Shown here: one piece after another, positions 1 to 8,549 of the stretch
How positions within the stretch are numbered: the first letter of the stretch is position 1
Layout: each line of letters begins with the position of its first letter
From: Penaeus vannamei
Taxonomy: Eukaryota; Arthropoda; Malacostraca; Decapoda; Penaeidae
Assembly: GCF_042767895.1 (NCBI RefSeq)
Contig: NC_091553.1
Span: forward strand, 16,838,258-16,848,257
Length of the DNA stretch: 10,000 nt
Direction of reading: 5' to 3'
Position numbers and translations under genes: made by a program
Notes under the pieces: model-generated
What the model was told of the DNA's origin: nothing
The model's input: only the letters and a program-made list of their open reading frames with translations
Databases searched by the model: none

Positions 1-548
1 ATGCTATTTTTATGATTCAATTTTAGAATTCATTAAACAATAATCATATGGAGTCACTGAACAAGCCTATAGGATTAGTGGAAACGTATATATAAGCAGT
101 ATTTAGTAGAGCAAGGAAAGTGCCAAGTAGAATTTTTCCTACACATGGGAGATGAGTTCAGGATTTCGGAAACGAATTCTGCTTTTTTACGCCATTGTAT
201 AAACACCGCCCGTCTAAACCTAGAAAAAACTGAAATCCATTACTAGAGGCCCACTTTGTGTCTACTGCGCTTTTTTTTAGGGAGAGGCCTGGCCGTGCTT
301 ATCTTTCAGAACACAAGTGCGTAAAATATAATTCTTAATCATTCTTAAGAATCCATAGATCCAAAAAAGAAAGAAAGAAAAACAAAACATAACACGGAAA
401 TTACTTTCGTTTTTTGATAGAATAGCTGGAAATATTTGAAAACTTTTTCGCAGAAACACACGGTGTCATAATTAATTTCTTCAATTTTGTATATTGTCAA
501 AAACGTGTCTGTATATAATTTGAACACATAGTATGGCTTTGATAGCAA
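1..548. other. AT-rich non-coding stretch
   Basis: I see no gene, RNA or repeat of note here. The open frames on the minus strand are short, low in complexity and rich in Phe, Lys and Tyr, as expected of AT-rich non-coding DNA. Only short homopolymers occur, such as the T run near 271-278. Confidence 0.6.
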
Positions 549-550
549 TT

Positions 551-624
551 AATATATATGTATATATATATATATATATATGTAACACACACACATACAC
601 ACACATATATATATATGTGTGTGT
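551..624. repeat. Compound AT / AC / AT / GT microsatellite
   Basis: An AT tract passes into an AC tract, then a short AT tract, then GTGTGTGT. The AC segment (about 584-605) and the GT segment (615-624) are complementary and face each other across ATATATATAT, so the 3' half can fold into a hairpin. This is a smaller version of the layout at 9098-9448. Confidence 0.9.
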
Positions 625-722
625 CGTTACTATAATCGGACGATATGTATAAATGACATTACCAGGTTAAGAGCTCTCTTCCACAGCGCGAATGAAAACC
701 AATGTTATTGGTGGGTGGATGT

Positions 723-723
723 G

Positions 724-822
<99 letters not shown>

Positions 823-868
823 GGCAAGGAGAGATGGGGGAAAGAGAGGGGGCGGGGGGAGGAAAAAG
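723..868. repeat. (GA)43 microsatellite, G13 run and purine tract
   Basis: An uninterrupted GA dinucleotide run covers 726-811 (43 units), followed by 13 G at 812-824. A purine-rich tail holds further G runs at 836-840, 848-852 and 854-859. Almost the whole block is purine on the plus strand. Such polypurine mirror repeats can form intramolecular triplexes, and the G runs could form a quadruplex. The Arg-Glu and Ser-Leu dipeptide open frames across it are repeat translations, not genes. Confidence 0.93.
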
Positions 869-1200
869 TAAAAGACAAGTCTTGAGTGGTCACTCGTACT
901 GTTTATGTTCTTGATGATAGTTGAGCGTACTGTGCGGAATGAGGTGTTCGACAGTGAGGTCTGGAAGCCAACAATGACATAAGTTTAGGGATAACTATAT
1001 TTGGAAATGTATTTGGTGCTGCCAAGTCTTATACAAACTACTGGAACTAGTCAATATATTTCTGGCACTAATTTGTCATTAATAGTTGCCCTGAAGCATC
1101 CGGTATCAAATGTTACGACATCTCTGTTCGGTTTATCCTCCGTAATTACTTGTAGTTTCCATGTGTTTACGTTGCACTGAACAACAAAGATTACTGCTGA
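869..1200. other. Non-coding stretch without recognised features
   Basis: Ordinary mixed-composition sequence between the purine block and the GC-rich patch. No open frame of interest, no tRNA-like boxes and no repeat longer than a few bases were seen. Confidence 0.5.
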
Positions 1201-1298
1201 TTTGTAAACGCTGTGTCAACGTAAGGGTTGGAGGGCGTAGAGGTTGGTGGTTAATGAAAGGGGTCTTGTTTAAGGAGTTTAATGGTGAGGTAAAGGTG

Positions 1299-1343
1299 TG
1301 ACCCCTGAGAGTGACCCCTAGCGCCGAGGGCGGGGTGTGACCT
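1299..1343. promoter_or_regulatory. Cluster of three TGACC (nuclear-receptor half-site-like) motifs
   Basis: TGACCCC occurs at 1299-1305 and 1312-1318, and TGACCT at 1338-1343, all in the same orientation. On the minus strand they read as RGGTCA-type half-sites, the core bound by nuclear receptors in animals. The first two hexamers are 7 bases apart, which is not a classical spacing. They lie inside the GC-rich patch. Function is inference only; chance or a degenerate local duplication could explain them. Confidence 0.2.
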
Positions 1344-1488
1344 CCTGTCCTGTGACTGCTTCTCCTGTCTGCTGGGTCTGGTCTCTCTGCTGGTGATTTC
1401 TCTCTCTGCCTGACGAGACGTCCTTATATCCAGCGACTCCTTGTCCTGCTGGCGGAGGTGCCTCGTATCCTATTCTTTGGGTGTCCAT
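1318..1488 (-). CDS. Possible short coding exon in a CpG-rich patch (unrecognised)
   Basis: A minus-strand frame runs from ATG (1488-1486) to TAG (1320-1318), 56 codons. The start context is good for an animal gene: A at -3 and G at +4. The frame stays open upstream of the ATG for another 20-odd codons. The predicted peptide begins MDTQRIGYEAPPPAGQG and ends in a Gln/Thr/Arg-rich tail. It has no signal peptide, membrane segment or domain I recognise. Composition is unlike the surroundings: about 1200-1630 is the only long GC- and CpG-rich stretch in the window that is not a simple repeat. I see no strong GTRAGT donor at the 3' end. It could be a small complete ORF, a first exon, 5' UTR or chance. 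The overlapping minus-strand frame at 1470-1620, ending EEWTPKE, is an alternative reading. Confidence 0.2.
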   Translation of the reverse strand: MDTQRIGYEAPPPAGQGVAGYKDVSSGRERNHQQRDQTQQTGEAVTGQEVTPRPRR

Positions 1489-1632
1489 TCTTCCGGGCGT
1501 GACAAAGGGCTGGTCGCCGGAAGAGAAAGTCTTGGGCTGGCAAGGAAGGTGTGAACAGCTGTTTCATCTGGACTAAGAGAGGAAGGCACAGCTTCCGTTT
1601 CGGACGGAAGTGTATTGATGACACGGATTGGT

Positions 1633-1650
1633 AAAAAAAAAAAAAAAAAA
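1633..1650. repeat. A18 homopolymer
   Basis: Eighteen uninterrupted A on the plus strand. Read on the minus strand it is a T18 tract just upstream of the GC-rich patch. No element with a matching body is visible beside it, so it cannot be called a retroposon tail. Confidence 0.85.
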
Positions 1651-1911
1651 TGTCCAGATATATTGGAAACATTGCAGGCTTTCAAAGGCACTTTCATTCG
1701 ACACTTCTTTTCGTGATACAATAAAATCTGTTCTTGCAAGGATAGGATGAACATCATGTCGGTTTTCAACTGCTTTCAATAATCACTTTAACTTCAGTGA
1801 CGAATATCACTTCTTTGGCAGAAAATCACACTGTATGCAGAGACAGTTCTGAAGCGCAGCTGGATTTCAGAATTGCCTCGCTTCTACAAGCCTATTAATT
1901 TTCATTATATA

Positions 1912-1917
<6 letters not shown>

Positions 1918-1964
<47 letters not shown>
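1918..1964. repeat. (AT)n microsatellite
   Basis: A perfect AT dinucleotide run of about 47 bases, preceded by an imperfect AT-rich lead-in. The Ile-Tyr open frame across it is a translation of the repeat. Confidence 0.93.
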
Positions 1965-1966
<2 letters not shown>

Positions 1967-2163
1967 ACCTTATCACACGGTTGTGGTTTGCCATTCATAT
2001 TTTTCTAAACTACGTTTTAATGTATTTTTGTTTGATATTTTACTTGTTTTCTGAACAGACCCAAATTGTACGAAATAAGAGATAGATCAAAATATATCAA
2101 TAATCTCGGGGGCTGCAGATAATGTCATCAGCAGTGTAAAATACATTCAACTACTTTCATTAG

Positions 2164-2319
2164 CAGGCACCCACGGCAGTCGACCACCAAGCCGCGGGGA
2201 TGAAGGGTGCTATACAAATATCGACTGGTCCACAGAACATGAATAAAGACCTGAAGCCAAATAAAACTTCGAAATTCACAAATATAAGTAAAAAAACTCG
2301 ACTAACGCAAGTTTTCAGA
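2164..2319 (+). other. Weak exon-like open stretch, unrecognised
   Basis: A 52-codon open frame with no early ATG lies between an acceptor-like pyrimidine-AG (ending at 2163) and a TAA at 2320. Its first 60 bases are notably GC-rich against AT-rich flanks (CCACGGCAGTCGACCACC). Near its end, a CTAAC branch-point-like motif and TTTTCAG sit in the order of a 3' splice site. The peptide has no motif I recognise. It could equally be a fragment of a dispersed repeat. Both exon and repeat readings are inference. Confidence 0.12.
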
Positions 2320-2322
2320 TAA

Positions 2323-2706
2323 ACCGCCACATGAGGTTTATTGGCATATGCTCCTTACACTTCACCTATATATCCCTTTTCATAATGTTTGCACAAACCT
2401 CTCGTTATTCTAAGGATAGTAGCTATACAGGGATGTGTAGATATTTGAAAATGGACAGAACCATCTATAAGATATGCCACTTCCTCAGAACTTGAAATCA
2501 TGATTTTTTTATGGTTCCATTTACTTTGCTCTAAATATTTCCTTCCATATTTTCAATTAATTTTTGACATCTTTTCTCCTTAAATCATTATGGAATTTAG
2601 GTATTTGAAGAACTAACATAATTATTATGTATACTTGAAATACAATTATTACATTACATAAGAATGTTAGTGTTCGTTGGTATATGGATAGAAAAGATGG
2701 ACCACA
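2323..2706. other. AT-rich non-coding stretch
   Basis: Nothing recognisable. Stops are frequent in all frames, and no simple repeat or inverted repeat of note was seen. Confidence 0.5.
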
Positions 2707-2708
2707 GT

Positions 2709-2951
2709 GATGAAGGATACTTCAGGTGAACAGATATTTTGTCATTTTATCATCCTGATGGATGCAAGGTTGCTGTTAATAAAAAGACTGGAAAGGGATC
2801 ACATAGAGTCCAGATATATGAAATGTCACAGATGCAATATATTGCTTACTTTAGTTCATGTAAGCTTAGTAGTAAACAGGAAGCAACCTGTTCTACGCCA
2901 GGTAGTGGTAGGAAGATAAGTTGTTTCTATGCAATAAAACAACAGCTCTGA
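2709..2951 (+). other. Overlapping short open frames, possible gene remnant
   Basis: Two plus-strand frames overlap here. The +3 frame gives a peptide containing YHPDGCKVAVNKKTGKG and several Cys, Lys and Ser residues, ending at TGA 2949-2951. Its composition is more protein-like than other random frames in the window, and the neighbouring bases 2660-2705 also stay open in another frame. I cannot assign a family. A decayed coding fragment or a chance ORF are both possible. Confidence 0.12.
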
Positions 2952-3100
2952 AATGACCTTGGACATTCGTCAAAAAAATACAAAGAAATACTTTAGGAAA
3001 GGGCTGTATATTGTGAAATTATAGATTTTTCCTCTTTGTAAAATGTACACATCAAGAATCATTGGTTTTGATATTTGGTAATATACATTCTCAGACGATT

Positions 3101-3380
3101 CTCTTTCTCTCTCTCTCTTCTTTCCTTCCTCCCTCTACTTCTCAATCCCTCCTTCCCTATTTCCCTCTCTCCTTATCTCTCTTCCCTCTCACTCTCTTTC
3201 ACCTTATCTGTCTTCCCTCCCTCCCTGTATCCTCCCCTTCCCTCCCTCGTTATCTCTCCCCCTTTTTCTATCCTTATCTCCTTTTCCCCCTCACTCCCTG
3301 TATCCTTTCCTTCTCTCCCTCGCTACCCCCCCTCTCTCTCTCACTCCCCCCACCCCCCCTCTCTCTCTCTCACTCCCCCT

Positions 3381-3461
<81 letters not shown>

Positions 3462-3480
3462 CTCTCTCTCTCTCTCTTTC
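3101..3480. repeat. Polypyrimidine tract with degenerate ~70-bp minisatellite and (CT)n core
   Basis: Nearly 380 bases are C and T on the plus strand with few purines. The first part is irregular: CCTTATCT recurs at 3171, 3202 and 3272, and TGTATCC at 3226 and 3299, so a 70-73-bp unit is imperfectly repeated. The pure (CT)n run covers 3387-3459, followed by CCCC and a second CT run to about 3477. It ends in a CTTTTCAG acceptor-like sequence at 3482-3488. The Ser-Leu-Pro open frames here are shadows of the repeat. Confidence 0.9.
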
Positions 3481-3488
3481 ACTTTTCA

Positions 3489-4165
3489 GTATATCAGTGT
3501 CGGTCGTAGACTGAATTTTAATTCAGTGACTATTATTCTTACATCACATCCCTCTCCGCAGGTCCAGACTCACTGCATGCAGAATACATGGCCTAACTAC
3601 GCGGAATTCAATGTATCTCTAAAAGTCATTTCTCTTTCGGGTTTCAATGTGAGCTTAAGAATTATTTGAAGTTATCAACTGTAACAATTACTGTGAATGG
3701 TGATTCTTCCAGAGTATTATCGAGACATCATGTACATAAAAGATCTACATTTTTTCCTCAAACCAAAATTACTTATATATGCATTTAGTTTTTCATAGTT
3801 CCTTTCCAACTTCATAATTTCAGAGCGATCTTAGAAAAGAAAAATGCCAGATAACGAGAAAGCCGAAAGTCATATATCGTCAGACTGATAACTCAACATG
3901 TGACAGGCCCCGTGGTGAGTAATGGATATACCACAAAAACATGTACCTTACTCTATATTCTGTACCATATAGAGAGCCCCTACCATCTCCTGTGAAGTAC
4001 AGAGCCTCGAAAATATGAAAATTGTGCTTTAAGTAAGATTTTTTTTTATCAGAGTTGTAATTCGAATACAATTATTAAGCAGGCCTTAGAGAAGAAAAAT
4101 GTGAAATATGAATCATAAAACAGCAATATCCGTTACCATAAAAAATAATGTATGACCGACTGTGA
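3489..4165. other. Non-coding stretch without recognised features
   Basis: Mixed AT-rich sequence. The minus-strand frame at 3880-4071 has no recognisable motif, and I see no splice-site pairing that would support it as an exon. Confidence 0.5.
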
Positions 4166-4194
4166 GTATTAGTATAAGTGAGAGTTATAGTGTG

Positions 4195-4218
4195 AGTAGG
4201 AGTGAGAGTGAGAGAGAG

Positions 4219-4272
<54 letters not shown>

Positions 4273-4300
4273 CGTACGCGCGCGCGCGTACGGGCGCGCG
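4195..4300. repeat. GA / (GT)25 / CG compound microsatellite
   Basis: A degenerate GAGT lead-in passes to a short GA run (4209-4221), then about 25 GT units (4222-4271), then alternating CG sequence. Bases 4273-4292 form a perfect 20-bp palindrome with a CGCGCGCGCGCG core at 4277-4288, and a second CG run lies at 4294-4300. Long alternating purine-pyrimidine DNA of this kind is the classical Z-DNA-forming sequence. Confidence 0.92.
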
Positions 4301-5567
4301 TTGTCAGATTTGCAGAGCATTTTCCGTCACTCCTAGAATTTTTTATACAATAGTTTCTTACTAGCATCTTTTCTCTTTTCGATGTCTTGGTATAACGTCC
4401 AGGTTTCGAAATTGCACGGACCTGAAATTTTAACCAGTGCAAGAAAGGTTTACTTTTGTGAGAAGGATTTTCTGAACAAATCGAGATTTATTGATAAATC
4501 AGTCCTCTACGTTCAGAAGTTTCATATAATCTTTTCACATTGCCTTTGTGTCTGGATGTTTGCTGATGTCTGCCCTCCTAGAATCAAGTCACAAGGTATA
4601 CACTGTCTGAAATTCTGATGTTTCAAGTAAAGTCTTCTGTATGTATCAAATCAATGGCTGTCTATATTTCGTTCCATATAAATGTAGTATAATTTATGAA
4701 GATTACTTGCTGACCCATTGAAAATAGCAATGAATAGGTAAAAGCAGTGATATGAAACAAAGCGTAGAAAGCTAGTGTACGTTAGGTTACACTCTCTATG
4801 CCTTTCGTGATACGAAACCCTTTCTGGCCATCCAATTTTCGGAGTAATTGAATTAGTCTTAGGCTGACATGCTGCTACACTGACCCGTCGAATAATTACG
4901 TTTTCAGTTTCAGGTTAATGATAACATGAAACTCATTTATTATGAGAGACTACCATTTACCTTTCCAGACCAATTTACACTGCCTGTTCAGGGAAGACGG
5001 GGGAATGCTACGTAAAGCCTCCAAACAAAATCTCTGAGATTTTTTTCCAGGTTTCCCTGTTACACCTAATCCTAATGAGCTGAATTGGGGATGGATGACG
5101 AAATCCAGGACAGATAAATATAGCAAACTAAATTCAACCAATCATATATAATATCCACAGCTGTTTCGAAGTTCGAAGGTGTAGGCTTTGCAGTATTGAG
5201 CATCAGGAAGACTGTGATAGCTAACTATCATTCATTAGCCTTATTTTTTCCGCTGCAGATCTGCATGTCATCAGTACACCAGTTACACCGACCAAGGATC
5301 TTAGAGATCTGTTCATTCCAATAAATAAACAACAACATTCGGATTGAGGGTGATTCAAGATGATTGTGTTGCATGGTAACATTGGTGGTATTCATTGACA
5401 TGAGCGAGCAACGGGGTAAGGCAATTATCATCAGCTGTGTGGTTCTAATTTGTATTTACGCTGAAATAAATTTTAATATTATTCCTTATCAGATTATTAT
5501 GTGTACAACAATGTACTACTAATGATCGTAACTTGGCCAAGCTCGAAGGCACGTAGATATAATGCTC
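4301..5567. other. Long non-coding stretch without recognised features
   Basis: AT-rich, no simple repeats and no coding region that I can support. The open frames at 4382-4618 (+), 4950-5141 (-) and 5228-5431 (-) have no family resemblance I recognise and average composition. A T-rich run ending CCAG near 5041-5050 resembles a splice acceptor, but no open exon follows it. Confidence 0.5.
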
Positions 5568-5588
5568 CTAATTAGGTCTTCTAATTAG
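5568..5588. promoter_or_regulatory. Two TAATTA palindromes 13 bp apart
   Basis: CTAATTAG occurs at 5568-5575 and again at 5581-5588. Each is an 8-bp perfect palindrome containing the TAATTA core preferred by many homeodomain proteins. In AT-rich DNA such a pair may arise by chance or by a 13-bp duplication. No gene is visible nearby. Confidence 0.12.
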
Positions 5589-5823
5589 TGTGTTCGCGAT
5601 ACACAAGAGAAAACATTATCATCTTACACAGAAAGTTTAGGCTTTCCAGAAATAATAATATAAAATGACATATTTTCATCAATACTCCCTTTTTATGATA
5701 GATTTTAATTTTCAAAAGATCGATTTCTTTTATTACGTCTAAGCCAGCATGAATGCAAGTTCTTATTAATTAAGTATATAAATTGTATATTTGATTCCTG
5801 TACATTATGTTTGTGTCAGCATC

Positions 5824-6079
<256 letters not shown>

Positions 6080-6137
6080 TTTTTCTTTGTATTTCTGGTT
6101 TATATTGTTTATGATACACTATTGTTATACTTGAAGA

Positions 6138-6158
6138 TTTTTTTTTTTTTTTTTTTTT
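6138..6158. repeat. T21 homopolymer
   Basis: Twenty-one uninterrupted T on the plus strand, about 60 bases after the AT microsatellite. On the minus strand it would be an A21 tail, but no retroposon body was recognised beside it. Confidence 0.85.
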
Positions 6159-6956
6159 ACAAATCTAAACCATCAAATAATATGGAAACCAATGGTCTCT
6201 TCCCAATTTGTTTTAATATACATAAGATAATCCTAAGAACTCTTGAATATATTGTGATAAATAGTGTGAAAGGTTTGCATTTTCTGTTTCATGCGGTGAT
6301 ATTTCAAAAGTGACATAATATCCTCAACGATCGTGGGGGTTATGTAAGATATAAGTTTGTAACGTTTATCTACTTATTTATTTATTTATTAAGGACTTTG
6401 TAAATATGTTTCCTATAAATACGTATCATTTAGGGTGATAATCCGAAACACGATTCCAGCTTTGGTGATGTGTTGTTAAAACAATTAAATTGCCTATAAT
6501 TGGTCTGTGATTGATGATGATCAGCCTGTGATGAACCTGTGACTGAGACTGTAATTGGAACTGCATTGCCCATACTTTCAGTTCATTTGGCAGTCGGAAT
6601 GCAGTGAATATTTTTTACTGTTAATTACTTACAAATACGCCATTAATGTAATCGTTGTTTTGGTGTATAACGCCAATGATTAAAAATTATTTATATATTT
6701 CTGATTTATGTTCCTCAATTTCTTAATCAAATTTTCTGTTGGTCAAATCCTTACTTTATTTTGCAATTGGTAAAGGGAATATATAAGCGTGTTTTGTCTG
6801 TTCCACCCTGACGTTATACCCTTTTAAAGCGCTTGCCGATGAGTTTTTATTATACGGTCTATAACGCTGATTTATAACTCTATTAAAATACAGACCATGG
6901 TACAAAGTGAAACATGACTAAGATATCTTACAAAAGAGATCGAGAAAACTAGTATC
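6159..6956. other. AT-rich non-coding stretch
   Basis: No gene recognised. A short TTTA tetranucleotide run lies at about 6374-6390. CTGTGA recurs three times near 6505-6540 in a loose local repeat. Everything else appears unique and non-coding. Confidence 0.5.
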
Positions 6957-6990
6957 AAAAAAAAAAAAAATTTCAAAAAAAAAAAAAAAA
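6957..6990. repeat. Paired A14 and A16 runs
   Basis: Two A runs (6957-6970 and 6975-6990) are separated by TTTC. The likely origin is one A tract interrupted by mutation, or a small duplication. Confidence 0.85.
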
Positions 6991-7139
6991 TCATTTCCGA
7001 CGTCAAATACATTCATGAAAATTTTGATAAGCAATACAATGTATGGTCAGAGCACACTTTTATTAATGGTGCTTTTGAGTCAGAATAGAGGGGATGTAGC
7101 TGTTATGGGTGCGTGTTTTAAGGGGGAGCGTAGGAGACA

Positions 7140-7168
7140 GGGGGCAGGTGGGTGTGGGGAAGGTAGGG
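7140..7168 (+). other. Canonical G-quadruplex motif
   Basis: Four G tracts, at 7140-7144, 7150-7152, 7156-7159 and 7166-7168, are separated by loops of 5, 3 and 6 bases. This fits the G3+ N1-7 rule on the plus strand. Another G5 run lies at 7122-7126. It sits in a G-rich patch (about 7086-7200) that contrasts with AT-rich flanks. The 62-codon plus-strand frame at 7015-7203 overlaps it, but the Gly/Arg-rich end only reflects base composition. Confidence 0.45.
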
Positions 7169-7203
7169 CCCAAGAAAACCTGAAACGCAAGAATTGGGGC
7201 TGA

Positions 7204-7488
7204 TAGGGATGGCTAAGCTCAGACAAAACAGGGAAGCAAATGAATCATGAATTTTATGCATATAAGTTAATGACCGTGATCAGTCGGCATTAAGATCATT
7301 AAATACCTTTAATATCAAGAGAGGCAAAGCTCCAAGGAACATGACTTTAACTTTCTATGGATGGATATATGGTAAATAAGAAAAAATGGCCGGTCTGCGT
7401 GTGATTTACATTTTACAGCACTGTTTAGTAGTTTGACTTGTCCCTTGTCTTATGAGGCCCGTACTTTGAGTTTGATACATATATTATA
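7204..7488. other. Non-coding stretch without recognised features
   Basis: Nothing supportable was seen between the G-rich patch and the microsatellite that precedes the retroelement. Confidence 0.45.
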
Positions 7489-7492
7489 TCTA

Positions 7493-7493
<1 letters not shown>

Positions 7494-7524
<31 letters not shown>

Positions 7525-7610
7525 TGATATATGTTATATATATGTAGAAAAACCCACAATATATATATATATATGTTACATATATATTTTTATATACAAA
7601 ATACACACAC

Positions 7611-7702
<92 letters not shown>

Positions 7703-7716
7703 CAAAATATACACAC

Positions 7717-7794
<78 letters not shown>

Positions 7795-7837
7795 TATGTA
7801 TATATACATATGTATATATATATGTATATATATATGA
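7494..7837. repeat. CG / GT / AT compound microsatellite with internal 106-bp duplication
   Basis: Alternating GC (7494-7508) passes to GT (to 7526), then AT-rich sequence and two long AT runs (about 7613-7695 and 7720-7787). The module TATATACAAAATA plus a CA run occurs at 7591 and again at 7697, exactly 106 bases apart, each followed by a long AT run. This points to a segmental duplication inside the repeat. The tail is a mix of TATATA and TATGTA units. Confidence 0.92.
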
Positions 7838-7881
7838 TTTTTTTTTTTTTTGAGAGAGACAGAGAGAGACAGAGAGAGAAG
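7838..7881. repeat. T14 run and GAGAGAGACA repeat at the retroelement 5' edge
   Basis: Fourteen T (7838-7851) are followed by two copies of a GAGAGAGACA decamer and a partial third. Retroelement homology starts directly after, so this marks the 5' junction of the truncated element. Confidence 0.8.
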
Positions 7882-8549
7882 TTATTCCTCTTTGCTATTA
7901 TACCCACAGACGGAGCATTCCGAGTAGTCGAGAGGGTCGCCAGCTCCATGATGGGTGATGAACTTCCGCTGCCGAAACACCACTTCGTCAGCCAAGTGAC
8001 GTTATGCGTGGACTCCGGATACTTCGAGTCTGCAGGGGAAGAATGTCAGCAGATTAGTGGTCTTGCCACGGGCTCCCTTCTGAGTGCAGTCCTGGCCTGC
8101 CTCTTCATGGAGACGTTGAAGAGGGGCCGCTACACGGATATAATTCGCAGACATTCCAAATGGCTTCGTTACGCCATACGTTGACGTAACTTTACTCCGT
8201 CTACGAGAAAATCCATTTTAACTTGAAGAAGAGGTTCAGAAATGTACCTTTCCTGGACACTCTAATGCATCGGGATGACGACGGCCTGCGTTTCTCATTG
8301 TACAGAAACTTTACTAATATAGATGATAAAATCCGCTACTACGCCCACAGCAATAAAACACAGGCTGGGGTTTTGATTGGCTTCTTCCTTAGAGCACTGA
8401 GGATCTGCAGCACTGAATTTCTTGAGGCTGAGATTACCTATGTAATTAATCTTTTCATTAAATATAGACATCCAAGTGGCTTCTTGTTAAACCTCAGAAA
8501 GAAGGCGGCATCTGATTTCTTAATATTACCAGTATGAAACTTTTCCTAG
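7882..8549 (+). pseudogene. PLE reverse transcriptase, palm end and thumb, frameshifted
   Basis: The intact protein would copy the element's RNA into DNA at the target site. Frame +1 (7882-8170) starts with a remnant of motif A (LFAIIPTDGA); the catalytic Asp that should precede it is absent. Motif B follows as QISGLATGSLLSAVLACLF at about 8050-8109, close to the PLE pattern QxxGLAMGSPLS. Motif C should read RYVDD: WLRY is present at 8161-8172, but a small insertion breaks the frame. VDVTLLRLRE continues in frame +2 from 8180. After a second frameshift near 8205, frame +3 reads EKIHFNLKKRF, NVPFLDTLMHR and then the PLE hallmark GVLIGFFLRALRICS. In-frame stops occur at 8535-8537 and 8547-8549. 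No enzyme can be made from this copy. Confidence 0.88.

Noticed and set aside
619..914. Arg-Glu repeat protein (+) or Ser-Leu repeat protein (-)
   Set aside because: Pure translation of (GA)n, with no independent coding signal in the flanks.
1633..1650. A18 run considered as a SINE or processed-pseudogene tail
   Set aside because: No body with polymerase III boxes or coding homology and no target-site duplication could be seen beside it.
3062..3514. A 150-codon Ser/Leu/Pro-rich frame that looks like a secreted low-complexity protein
   Set aside because: The polypyrimidine tract keeps several frames open at once, and composition alone explains it.
3880..4071. Minus-strand 63-codon frame
   Set aside because: No recognisable domain, splice pairing or composition change against the surrounding non-coding DNA.
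4950..5431. Two minus-strand frames (5141-4950 and 5431-5228)
   Set aside because: Lengths are within chance expectation, and no motif, start context or conserved pattern was recognised.
7531..8184. A 217-codon plus-strand open frame
   Set aside because: Its first half is the AT microsatellite read as Ile-Tyr, and only the second half is real retroelement sequence. The start is artificial and the frame is not a gene.
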